Of a stretch of 64,000 bases of DNA, positions 24,310 through 31,453 are shown one piece after another. Made by a program: the position numbers and the translations under genes. Each line of letters starts with the position of its first letter. Position 1 is the stretch's first letter. The notes under the pieces are model-generated. The model had not been told where the DNA came from. It searched no databases and saw nothing but the letters and a program-made list of their open reading frames with translations. The stretch comes from Betaproteobacteria bacterium (lineage in GTDB: Bacteria; Pseudomonadota; Gammaproteobacteria; Burkholderiales; UBA6910): assembly GCA_016183615.1 (NCBI GenBank), contig JACPEG010000027.1, positions 1-64,000 on the forward strand. The letters are read 5' to 3'.

Positions 24310-24729
24310 TCAGCGCGTGTCGGGCAGCGTGACGAACCCCAGCTTCGCGATGCCCGCGTTCTGGGCCGCCGCCATCACTTCGGCGATTCGCTGGTAGCGG
24401 GTGTTGCGGTCGGCGCGCAGGTGCAGCTCCGGCTGCGGGGTCTTCTGCGCGGCCTGCGCGAGGTGCGCCGGCAGCGCCGCGTCCGCCACCGGCTCGTTGT
24501 TCCAGAACACCCGGCCTCGCTCGTCGATGGCAAGGTTGACGGTGTCCGGTTTTTCCGGGTTCACCTGGCTCTGGGCCTGGGGCAGGTCGATTTTCACCGC
24601 GTGGGTAAACAGGGGCGCGGTGACCATGAAGATGATGAGCAGCACCAGCATCACGTCCACCAGGGGCGTGGTGTTGATCTCGCTCATGAGGGGCGCCTCG
24701 CCCTCCTGGTTGAATCCGCCGAAGGCCAT
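24310..24729 (-). CDS. exbD: biopolymer transport protein ExbD
   Basis: A 139-residue energising protein of the TonB system. It has a short cytoplasmic N-terminus, one transmembrane helix around residues 24-42 (PLVDVMLVLLIIFMVTAPLF) with the essential membrane Asp, and a periplasmic domain. It works with ExbB as a proton-driven motor for TonB. It begins directly after the exbB stop codon (adjacent bases), so translation is coupled. The receptor downstream is a likely client. Confidence 0.93.
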   Translation of the reverse strand: MAFGGFNQEGEAPLMSEINTTPLVDVMLVLLIIFMVTAPLFTHAVKIDLPQAQSQVNPEKPDTVNLAIDERGRVFWNNEPVADAALPAHLAQAAQKTPQPELHLRADRNTRYQRIAEVMAAAQNAGIAKLGFVTLPDTR

Positions 24730-25488
24730 TCAGACGCCTCCCGCCGCGTGCGTTCGCAGGCTGGCGACGCTTGCGCCCGGGTGGTCCGCATGTCCGGGGC
24801 TTTGCAGCCTGGCGCCGGTGGTGAGATAGGCGTGAAGATCGTGGGCGAAGGCGTCGAGGTCGGCGAGCACCACGCGATTGGCCCGCACCAGGAAGTTGTA
24901 GGCGAGCACGGCGGGAATCGCCACCGCGAGGCCCAGGGCCGTCATGATCAGCGCCTCTCCCACCGGACCGGCGACCTTGTCGATCGTGGCCTGACCGGTG
25001 AATCCGATCCCGATGAGCGCGTGGTAGATCCCCCACACCGTGCCGAACAGACCGACGAAGGGCGCGGTGGAGCCGATCGAGGCCAGCACCGTGAGCCCGG
25101 CTTCGATCTCAGCCGTCGCGCGCCCGATGGCGCGCCGAATCGCACGCGTCACGAACTCCGAGAGGGCGAGCGTCGCGGCGAGCCTGTCCCCGACATGGCG
25201 TTGATGGTGGGCCACCGCGTCGGCGCCGGCGGCGGCGGTATGGGAAAAGGGGCTCTCCGGCGCGGCAAGCTGCATGTGGGCAATGGCCTCGGTCAGGCTC
25301 TCCGCGCTCCAGAACGCGTTCAGTGCCCGGTCTGCGCGGCGCCGGATGCGCCAGGCCTGCCAGGCCTTGGTCACGATGAGGTACCAGGTCGTCACCGACA
25401 TGGTGAGTAACAGCAACGCTGCAGACTTGCCGACGGCATCGGCCTGGGCCCAGAAACCGAGGATGCTCATGGATGTGGTTTGATGCAT
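24730..25488 (-). CDS. exbB: TonB-system proton channel subunit ExbB (intact copy)
   Basis: A 252-residue MotA/TolQ/ExbB protein with three transmembrane segments: one near residues 14-35, and two in the MotA/ExbB domain (LTVLASIGSTAPFVGLFGTVWGIYHAL and ALGLAVAIPAVLAYNFLV). The motif GLFGTVWGI is typical. The start at the MHQTTSM methionine matches the start in the truncated copy at 28014. The first 50 codons and 16 bases of upstream sequence are part of a 167-bp direct repeat also found behind tonB (27864-28030). The upstream bases encode the last three codons and stop of tonB, showing that this copy once followed tonB directly. Confidence 0.93.
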   Translation of the reverse strand: MHQTTSMSILGFWAQADAVGKSAALLLLTMSVTTWYLIVTKAWQAWRIRRRADRALNAFWSAESLTEAIAHMQLAAPESPFSHTAAAGADAVAHHQRHVGDRLAATLALSEFVTRAIRRAIGRATAEIEAGLTVLASIGSTAPFVGLFGTVWGIYHALIGIGFTGQATIDKVAGPVGEALIMTALGLAVAIPAVLAYNFLVRANRVVLADLDAFAHDLHAYLTTGARLQSPGHADHPGASVASLRTHAAGGV

Positions 25489-25504
25489 GGGATTAGCCTT
25501 CCAG
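25338..25504. repeat. 167-bp direct repeat, copy A (5' end of intact exbB)
   Basis: Identical to 27864-28030 except for one base (CCAGGCC here, CCACGCC there), at an offset of 2526 bases in the same orientation. It runs from the last three codons of tonB (CTGGAAGGCTAA on the minus strand) through codon 50 of exbB. Homology stops sharply at both ends. Confidence 0.95.
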
Positions 25505-25530
25505 CCTTTCATCCGGCCATTCCTCCTCAA

Positions 25531-25998
25531 TTAGCCTACTCGTGAAATATCGGGGCTAAATGTTCGTCCATGTTTGCCTGCGGTGACATGGATGGGCACG
25601 AGCAGCGCCAAGGCAAGGCCCAGCCCCTGATGGACCAGGCTCAGGGCATTGCGCCAGCCTTCATGAGGTGGGTAGTACAGGGTCAGGCCGGTAACGACGA
25701 GCGCCAGCAGTGTACCGGTCAGCGCGCCGCCGCTGACACGATTGCGCCGTGCCCGCCACGCGCCATGCTGATGGTGCGGGAAGAGGGTGCCCACCAGCCA
25801 TAGCAGGGCGTATGCCGAGATGGCGTGCAGCACCAGCAGACGGTGGCGCCAGGCACGGAGGGGGTTGGTGAAGTCGAGCGGGTCCAGACGCAGCCCCATG
25901 CCGATCCAGGCGATGCCGCTCAGCACGACGATGGCGAGCGCAGCGAAGATCAGCCGTCGCTGAAGGGGCGGAAGACGGATGTCCGGAAAGGCGCTCAT
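25531..25998 (-). CDS. inner-membrane protein, DUF4405/cytochrome b-like
   Basis: A 155-residue protein with four predicted transmembrane helices and several His residues in or near the helices (LVLHAISAYALLWLVGTLFPHHQHG, SLVHQGLGLALALLVPIHV). This is the pattern of small di-heme cytochrome b or ferric-reductase-like membrane proteins. It overlaps the FMN-binding gene start region by 4 bases and is presumably its membrane electron donor. It is the last gene of the inserted cassette, just before the intact exbB. Heme binding is inferred from the His positions. Confidence 0.7.
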   Translation of the reverse strand: MSAFPDIRLPPLQRRLIFAALAIVVLSGIAWIGMGLRLDPLDFTNPLRAWRHRLLVLHAISAYALLWLVGTLFPHHQHGAWRARRNRVSGGALTGTLLALVVTGLTLYYPPHEGWRNALSLVHQGLGLALALLVPIHVTAGKHGRTFSPDISRVG

Positions 25999-26513
25999 GT
26001 GCGGGCCACGGTGCCGACGACGTGGTTGTGGAACAGCAGGGCGAGCCGGGCTAGCCGGGTCAGCGCCCGCACCGAGAGGGTGGCGCCGGAGATGCCGTCG
26101 ATGCCCCGATCCAGCGTCTGACGCGCGGTGAGGCGCGCGCCGTCGAACTGGCGCGTAAAAGCGGGGCTTTTCACTTCCCAGCCTCGGCTTTCCCGATATA
26201 CCAGCACCCGTACCCGCTCCACAGCACCGTGGTCCACGCTGATGCCCACTGTGATGGGCAATTCCTTGCCGATCTCGTCCAGCACCCAGGCGGTGCGTTG
26301 CCCGATACGCCAATAGCGCACGCGCACGGCCGGATAGTCGTGTTCCAGAATGGCGCGCGCGGCCGGGCGCAGCTCACCCGCGAGCCAGAGGATCTCCGGC
26401 GCGGGCGGCTGCGTGAAGACCTCGCGCAGAAAGCGGTCGGTCTCCGCCTCCTGATCGGCGGCCCAGACCGGCGCGGCGAAGGCCAGAAGAAACAGGAGGC
26501 GAAAGACAAACAT
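25995..26513 (-). CDS. exported FMN-binding domain protein
   Basis: A 172-residue protein with a Sec signal peptide (FRLLFLLAFAAPVWA, cleavage near residue 18) and a C-terminal FMN-binding domain. It has the covalent flavinylation motif DGISGATLS (SGAT at residues 142-145), where the Thr receives FMN from an ApbE-type transferase. Such proteins act as periplasmic flavin electron carriers. With the overlapping downstream membrane protein it would form a transmembrane electron path to the periplasm, useful for ferric reduction. No apbE gene is visible in this window. It is part of the cassette splitting tonB from exbB. Confidence 0.8.
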   Translation of the reverse strand: MFVFRLLFLLAFAAPVWAADQEAETDRFLREVFTQPPAPEILWLAGELRPAARAILEHDYPAVRVRYWRIGQRTAWVLDEIGKELPITVGISVDHGAVERVRVLVYRESRGWEVKSPAFTRQFDGARLTARQTLDRGIDGISGATLSVRALTRLARLALLFHNHVVGTVART

Positions 26514-26514
26514 G

Positions 26515-27762
26515 CTAGAACTGGTAGCCGACGCCGACGTTGAAGCCGTCGAACTCGTCCTTGCCGTTGGGCGCGTTCTGCTTCTGGTAGTCCAGCTTGA
26601 CCACCACGTCGCGATGCGGCCAGAAGTTCACGCCCACGTCCGACTGGGCGAAGCGGCTGTCGGTAGCGTCGCCGGCCTGGTTGTCCCAGCGGCTGTGGCG
26701 CGCGAATACACCCCACTGCTCGGAGAGCTTGAAGGACGGCTCGACATACCAGCCTTTCTGCTTGTCGGCTCCCACGGCTTTCGGCCCGCTGCCTTCGAGA
26801 TCCCAGTTCGCGTAGAGCGCGCGCAAGCCGAATGCCCCTTTGTTGAGCACGGCGTGGGCTTCGTACAGCTTCGCACTGCCCGCGGTGGCGTCGGCGCTCT
26901 GGGTGATGTCGGATTGGTACTGCACCGTCCCCGCGAGTTCCAGGCCGGGCATGCCAGTCCATTTCAGGCGCGCGGTGTAGGCCGCGTCTTTCGCCTTGGC
27001 CTTGGCGACTTTCAGTCGGCCGTCACGCACCGCATAGTTCTTCGCGGCTGTCGTCTGCAGACCGCTGGTCACCGCGCCGTCCACGCTGAAGCCGTTGCCC
27101 AGGTTCGCGCTTAGACTTGCCCCCCCCTCCCACCACGTCGTGGGAATGATGTTGTTTTCGACCGGGTTGCGTTCGACGCCGTAAAACGTGGGCGGTTCGT
27201 GGGTTTCGTTCAGGATGCCGACCGGCATCAGGAACAGACCTGCCTTTGCCGACAAGCTGTCGGTCAGTCTGAAATCCAGGTAGGCCTGCTCCAGTTCGAC
27301 TTCCCCGGGACCCGAGGCGTCCTTAGTATCCTTGACCAGGACGTGCTCAATCTCCAGCTCGGATTGGAAGCGTACCTTGTCATTGAATTGATGCCCCATG
27401 AACAGCACGAAACGATGAAAATCCAGCTCGTCCTTGTTGCTGCCGCCGGGTTTGTTGTTTTTCAGCTTGTTCAAGTGCAGTTCGCCGTATCCGCCGAACT
27501 GGGTCTTCTCCGCCCAGGCGGCCTTCGCCGAGGGACCTTGGCTGACAATCTTTTCCACCTGTTCGCCAGTGGCTTCCACCTTCTGTTCGGCTTGTCGGAG
27601 TTGCCCCTTCAGAGTCTGGTTTTCTTTTTCCAGGCTGTTCAGCCGGGCTTCCAGCGCCTTTAGGCGCTCTTCCACGCTCATGTCGGCCTGCGCGGGTCCG
27701 GCAAGGCCGAGCAGCGCCGCCATGGCGGCTGACGCTACGATGCTTCGTTTTTCACTGATCAT
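26515..27762 (-). CDS. OprO/OprP-like outer-membrane porin with coiled coil
   Basis: A 415-residue outer-membrane protein. A signal peptide (residues 1-26) precedes a coiled coil (VEERLKALEARLNSLEKENQTLKGQLRQ, about 29-60). A 16-strand-type barrel ends in the terminal aromatic FNVGVGYQF. Coiled-coil N-termini are typical of trimeric phosphate-selective or carbohydrate porins and of some metal-related porins. The ATG at 27762 has AAGGAAA upstream. The open frame continues upstream into the truncated exbB, but that is not part of this gene. Context suggests import of a small iron-related solute, though phosphate or other anions are possible. Confidence 0.8.
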   Translation of the reverse strand: MISEKRSIVASAAMAALLGLAGPAQADMSVEERLKALEARLNSLEKENQTLKGQLRQAEQKVEATGEQVEKIVSQGPSAKAAWAEKTQFGGYGELHLNKLKNNKPGGSNKDELDFHRFVLFMGHQFNDKVRFQSELEIEHVLVKDTKDASGPGEVELEQAYLDFRLTDSLSAKAGLFLMPVGILNETHEPPTFYGVERNPVENNIIPTTWWEGGASLSANLGNGFSVDGAVTSGLQTTAAKNYAVRDGRLKVAKAKAKDAAYTARLKWTGMPGLELAGTVQYQSDITQSADATAGSAKLYEAHAVLNKGAFGLRALYANWDLEGSGPKAVGADKQKGWYVEPSFKLSEQWGVFARHSRWDNQAGDATDSRFAQSDVGVNFWPHRDVVVKLDYQKQNAPNGKDEFDGFNVGVGYQF

Positions 27763-27803
27763 TTGTCGTTTCCTTCGAAAAAAGCACATGAAACACAGGT
27801 TTT

Positions 27804-27839
27804 GGCTAGCTGCCGAAGGAAACTCCGGACTGGCTGGCT
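27804..27839 (-). repeat. GGCTGGCT twin-repeat hairpin element, copy 3
   Basis: GGCTAGCT at 27804-27811 and GGCTGGCT at 27832-27839. Between them CC-GGA (27813-14, 27818-20) can pair with TCC-GG (27824-28) around AAC, with a 3-base bulge. It lies 42-77 bases upstream of the porin start, and 25 bases from the edge of the 167-bp repeat. Confidence 0.5.
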
Positions 27840-27863
27840 GGAAAGGTGGGCAGGCGGAGCCAG

Positions 27864-28014
27864 GGCGCCGGATGCGCCAGGCCTGCCACGCCTTGGTCAC
27901 GATGAGGTACCAGGTCGTCACCGACATGGTGAGTAACAGCAACGCTGCAGACTTGCCGACGGCATCGGCCTGGGCCCAGAAACCGAGGATGCTCATGGAT
28001 GTGGTTTGATGCAT
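27864..28014 (-). pseudogene. exbB: truncated exbB (first 50 codons)
   Basis: The frame starting at the ATG at 28014 reads identically to intact ExbB for 50 residues (MHQTTSMSILGFW to AWRIRR, apart from the single base change). It then continues into unrelated Pro/Ala-rich sequence. Only the first transmembrane helix remains; the proton-channel helices are lost. It begins 4 bases after the tonB stop, the expected original spacing. It could still be translated as a short membrane peptide. Confidence 0.93.
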
Positions 28015-28030
28015 GGGATTAGCCTTCCAG
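27864..28030. repeat. 167-bp direct repeat, copy B (behind tonB)
   Basis: Second copy of the repeat at 25338-25504, differing by one base. This copy is contiguous with the complete tonB gene, so it holds the ancestral tonB-exbB junction. Confidence 0.95.
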
Positions 28031-28654
28031 AACGATGACCCAGCCTCCGACCGCTTGGTCCCCCTGTCGCGCGGGGACGAAGCGCCATTGCCCGACCGCC
28101 TCTTTGGCCGCCCGGTCGAGGCGCGCGGAGCTGCTCGATGTTCGGATTTCCACTTGCTGCGGGCGGCCGTCGGCGCCGACGAATACGCGCAGCAGCACCT
28201 TGCCCTGCTCGCCCAGGCGCCTTGAGAGCGCGGGGTACGGAGGCGCAGGATTCCGCAGGTAGGCGGCATCGAAGCGCGGCGGAACCAGCGGCGGCGGCGG
28301 CGCTCCGGCCGAAACGGCGGGAGCCGGGGGGACTGCCGCGGCCGGCGCCGGCTCGCGCACCGGCGTCTCGACGGTGATCGCATTCGCCACCGGTTCCGGC
28401 GCCCGAGGCGGCGCCACTGGTTGCGCCACCGCTCTGGGCTTGGGGTCGGAGCGTCGCGGCGGCGTGGGGGCTGGCGACGGCGGGAGCGGCCGGGCCGGCG
28501 TAATCAGGCTCACCATGATTGGCGCGATTGCCTGCCGCAACTCGGGACTCGCCTGCACCACCAGCACCAGCAGTAAGACATGCCCCCCCAGCACCGCACC
28601 AATCCGGCCGGCAAAACCGAGGGTGTCGTAGTTTCGGTTGGAGACTCGCGTCAT
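28019..28654 (-). CDS. tonB: energy transducer TonB
   Basis: A 211-residue TonB protein: N-terminal transmembrane helix (IGAVLGGHVLLLVLVV, about residues 18-33), Pro-rich periplasm-spanning region (about 50-125), and C-terminal domain with YPALSRRLGEQGKVLLRVFV, the classic TonB YP...GxV motif. It carries energy from ExbB/ExbD to the outer-membrane receptors. ATG 28654 is preferred to the GTG at 28663; neither has a strong ribosome binding site. It is followed 4 bases later by the truncated exbB, with intact exbB/exbD now 2.5 kb further on. Confidence 0.93.
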   Translation of the reverse strand: MTRVSNRNYDTLGFAGRIGAVLGGHVLLLVLVVQASPELRQAIAPIMVSLITPARPLPPSPAPTPPRRSDPKPRAVAQPVAPPRAPEPVANAITVETPVREPAPAAAVPPAPAVSAGAPPPPLVPPRFDAAYLRNPAPPYPALSRRLGEQGKVLLRVFVGADGRPQQVEIRTSSSSARLDRAAKEAVGQWRFVPARQGDQAVGGWVIVLEG

Positions 28655-28669
28655 CGGTCGCACCCGCTG

Positions 28670-28897
28670 TCAAAGTAGGCGCTCCGCGACGGGTATGGCG
28701 ATCACCGCGGCGAGCAGGGCGACGCTTGCCGCCGTGAGGGGGACCTGAATGCGGTGGAGCATGTGCTCGATCGCCTGGTCCGTGCCCGCGCCCCGGTCCC
28801 CCCGCCGGCGCATGATGGCCGGCGCCAGCAGGAATGTCAGCATCGTCAGCGCCGCCAGTCCGCCAACCGAAATTTCAATCCACCCTAAGCGTTCCAT
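28670..28897 (-). CDS. small two-helix membrane protein
   Basis: A 75-residue protein with two predicted transmembrane helices (ISVGGLAALTMLTFLLAPAIM and VPLTAASVALLAAVIAIPVAERLL) joined by a basic and acidic loop (RRRGDRGAGTDQAIEHML). It lies between the chelatase-like gene and tonB with gaps of 21 and 15 bases, so it is surely in the same transcript. No family was recognised. It could be a subunit or anchor of the iron-uptake machinery. Confidence 0.65.
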   Translation of the reverse strand: MERLGWIEISVGGLAALTMLTFLLAPAIMRRRGDRGAGTDQAIEHMLHRIQVPLTAASVALLAAVIAIPVAERLL

Positions 28898-28918
28898 CGC
28901 AATGTTCCCTTCCCCGGT

Positions 28919-30748
28919 TCATCTGGGAGCGGTGACGCCGGTCAATGCCGATACCGTATCCCGGGGAGCGTCCCTGCCAAGAGCGGCGACACCTGCCGAG
29001 ATCTGCCTTTCCACCCAGCGCGCAAACAACGGGTGCGGCGCAAACCCGCTGCCGAGCTCGAAATCGAGCCCTCTGAGGAACTCTTTTTCGGGGCCTTGGC
29101 CGGTGGTGCGGGCAGGAATGACGATGGCGCGGCCCTCTTCCCGCGCGGCTTCGGTCACCATCTCCTTGACCTTCGCGATCCAGGGCGCACGCTTCTCCGG
29201 CCAGTCTTCCCGCCACGTGGCGAAGCGGATGGCGCGGAACGCCGCTCCGCCGTTCGATCGCATGTGCGCGGTCATGGCTTCCAGGTTTTTTAGCCAATGC
29301 CCGTTCTTGGCGTCGTCCCCTGAGCCATGGGCCGTCAGGATCACGGTTTCCCGGCCTGGTTCCCGCGAAAGCTCCCGTGCGCGGTCGAGCAGGACCCTGG
29401 CAAACAGGGCATCCGCCTCCACCCCGCCTGCGCTGATCATCGGCAGGGACGAACGAATCCGCGCCGGCGATCCCGCCGTTCCGCCGTGTTGGCCGCCATG
29501 ATCGCCGCCTTGACCATGACTGTCGTCGTGGCCGTGGCCGCCGCCGTGGGACGCATGCGCCACCCGTGCTGGAGACCTTCCTTCCACGTCCAGCCCGATC
29601 ATGCGTTCGATTTCTTCCCGGAATGCGTCAGCAAGCCCGAACACGCGCACGATTACGACAGCCTGGGCGCCGCGCCGCTCCAGCCGGCGCACGGCGCGCT
29701 CGATCAGCGCCTGGTCGGCCATCGAGAACACGAATTCGATCTTGTAGCGCTGCGCCAGCGGCTCGACCGCCTGCCGCATGGTTTCATTCCAGTGGTAGTC
29801 GGAGCCATGGGCAAGAAAAATGACGCCGGTGTCCTCCGGCTTGAGCGCAAGGCTGCGGTTGGCTTCGCGGGACATCCACAGGGTTAGCGCCGCCGGGAAA
29901 TCCCCCGCCTCCGTTACGAGCTCGCTGCCCGCCGGAATCCGCCGCTTCAGATCGGCATCGAAGGACATCATCCCGTCCAGCTTCCTGCCGAAATGAAATG
30001 GCACAACCGCGACCCGCTCGCCGCCCGTGGCGGCATCCGCCAGCGCCCGTTCCGCCTCCCGCTGCCGCGCTTCGCGATCGGGAGCGGCGCGATCATGCCA
30101 GATCACGGTCCGCACGGCGCCGAAGCCGAAGCCTTGGGCCGCGTGCTCGGCCAGCCGCTGCCAGTCGCCCTCCATCCGGCTGCGGATCTCCTCGTCTGTC
30201 GCGCCGTACCCCACTACGATGACCCGCCTTCCGTTCGGATCCTCAATGGCGCGAAAGCGGTCAGCAAGCACCTCCACCGCCAGATAGCTTTCGCCAAAGG
30301 GCGGCGCAAACGTTACGGGAATCGGCGCCGTCACCCGGCGTCTGGACCGCCCCCGATCTTTGTCGGATGCGCTCTCCGACAACAGATTGCGCACCAGCGC
30401 GAGGCGCGGATCCGCCGCCGACATGAACAACGGCAACACCACTGCCCGGCGCGCGCCATTGCGGGCAAGCGTCTCAAGCGCCGGCCGAAGACTGTCGCGG
30501 GTGCGTTCATCGGTGGCGAACGCCAGGGCGGCATTGCGTCCCCCGGAAAACGCCTCGAACGCGTCCCGTATTTCCTCGTTGCCCTGGAAACCGCGGTCCG
30601 GCGCCACCACCAGGAAGCCCGCTTCCCCCTGAAATGCGGCGGCACCCGTGCCCGCCCGGGAGGCACTCCAGGCAGGCGCGGCGCTGGTCGCTTCTTCTCC
30701 CGCCATTACGGCAACGCATAACATTAAGACATTCGTCATTCGTTTCAT
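28919..30748 (-). CDS. exported multi-domain CbiX-like chelatase
   Basis: A 609-residue protein built from four sirohydrochlorin-chelatase-like (CbiX/CbiK) modules behind an N-terminal hydrophobic signal (NVLMLCVAVMAG). Modules 1 and 2 have degenerate active-site loops (VVAPDRG near residue 48 and VVGYGA near 179). Modules 3 and 4 keep the chelatase His in FLAHGSD (residues 311-317) and LTAHGSG (471-477). A His/Gly/Asp-rich linker at about 398-421 has at least seven His and could bind metal. Class II chelatases are normally cytoplasmic; here export plus the heme-receptor operon suggests metal removal from, or insertion into, a porphyrin in the periplasm (inference). The start at 30748 overlaps the previous gene by 4 bases (ATGA). 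Confidence 0.8.
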   Translation of the reverse strand: MKRMTNVLMLCVAVMAGEEATSAAPAWSASRAGTGAAAFQGEAGFLVVAPDRGFQGNEEIRDAFEAFSGGRNAALAFATDERTRDSLRPALETLARNGARRAVVLPLFMSAADPRLALVRNLLSESASDKDRGRSRRRVTAPIPVTFAPPFGESYLAVEVLADRFRAIEDPNGRRVIVVGYGATDEEIRSRMEGDWQRLAEHAAQGFGFGAVRTVIWHDRAAPDREARQREAERALADAATGGERVAVVPFHFGRKLDGMMSFDADLKRRIPAGSELVTEAGDFPAALTLWMSREANRSLALKPEDTGVIFLAHGSDYHWNETMRQAVEPLAQRYKIEFVFSMADQALIERAVRRLERRGAQAVVIVRVFGLADAFREEIERMIGLDVEGRSPARVAHASHGGGHGHDDSHGQGGDHGGQHGGTAGSPARIRSSLPMISAGGVEADALFARVLLDRARELSREPGRETVILTAHGSGDDAKNGHWLKNLEAMTAHMRSNGGAAFRAIRFATWREDWPEKRAPWIAKVKEMVTEAAREEGRAIVIPARTTGQGPEKEFLRGLDFELGSGFAPHPLFARWVERQISAGVAALGRDAPRDTVSALTGVTAPR

Positions 30749-31122
30749 AATGTTCCTCGTGTTTCCTGGTTGGTCAGCTGCTCCGGCTGGATAGGCAAAA
30801 GACGGTCGGCCGGCCTGGGCGCGGCAGGCGTACCGGTCGGCACCAATTGGACCTCCATTTGTTTCGGGGCGATGAAAGACGGCGATACCGTGCCGCTCGC
30901 GGCCAGCACAAAAGCGTCCGAGCGGGTCCACTCCCGGAAGCGCTCCAGGGACTCCCAGGCGCTGTACCGGATGTGCGACGGGAATTCCCCGCAGCCGCGT
31001 ACCAGGCATTGATGGTAGAAGCCGGACCTGCCTGCCATGATTGCGGCCAGCGTCCGGCATTGCGCCTCGAATGCCGCCCAATGTTCTTTCGCCACGAAAA
31101 ACCGCTCGGTCACGAGAATCAT
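30745..31122 (-). CDS. ABM-domain (antibiotic biosynthesis monooxygenase) protein
   Basis: A 125-residue protein with a dimeric alpha/beta-barrel ABM fold at the N-terminus (ILVTERFFVAKEHWAAFEAQCRTL, then YSAWESLERFREWTRSDAF). A Pro-rich C-terminal extension follows (GTPAAPRPADRLLPIQPEQL). Some ABM proteins degrade heme (IsdG/HmoB type), which would fit an operon with a heme receptor, but the key heme-ligand residues cannot be assigned by eye. The ATG at 31122 has GGAGG 7 bases upstream. It overlaps the chelatase-like gene by 4 bases. Confidence 0.75.
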   Translation of the reverse strand: MILVTERFFVAKEHWAAFEAQCRTLAAIMAGRSGFYHQCLVRGCGEFPSHIRYSAWESLERFREWTRSDAFVLAASGTVSPSFIAPKQMEVQLVPTGTPAAPRPADRLLPIQPEQLTNQETRGTL

Positions 31123-31166
31123 CGTTGTCCTCCGGATCTCTGGTTCATCGCTCGCGTCTCGGGACG

Positions 31167-31433
31167 TCATTGCAACAACGGAGTCGCAGTCGAAGAGCGC
31201 TCCACCTTGTGCATTTCATAAATCAGCCCGTACCACTCCACGATCAGCTTGCGGCACACCTGCCGCAGCATCGGCGAAACCGCGTCGCTGGGATAGTTGG
31301 CCAGGAACTCCAGTTGCTGGACCACCAGCCGCGCCTTGTAGGGGCAGTGGGTTGTGGCATGGTGGGTCATCAGGTGCAGCGCCGCAGCCACAATGACACC
31401 CGGGTCGGGCAGATCACGGCAGTTCATGGTCAT
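31167..31433 (-). CDS. small hypothetical protein of the heme operon
   Basis: An 88-residue soluble protein of unknown family, helical, with several His and Cys residues (ALHLMTHHATTHCPYKARL near residues 18-36). The ATG at 31433 follows GGGAGGT at 6 bases. It sits between the heme-receptor gene and the ABM gene with short gaps, so it belongs to the same operon. The HH...H.C cluster could bind heme or metal, but this is only a possibility. Confidence 0.65.
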   Translation of the reverse strand: MTMNCRDLPDPGVIVAAALHLMTHHATTHCPYKARLVVQQLEFLANYPSDAVSPMLRQVCRKLIVEWYGLIYEMHKVERSSTATPLLQ

Positions 31434-31453
31434 CTCCGTACCTCCCTTTGCAA

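Noticed and set aside
27763-28383. Read-through frame linking the exbB fragment to the porin as one protein
   Set aside because: The frame is open by chance across the cassette edge; the porin has its own ribosome binding site and signal peptide at 27762, and tonB occupies the upstream part in another frame.
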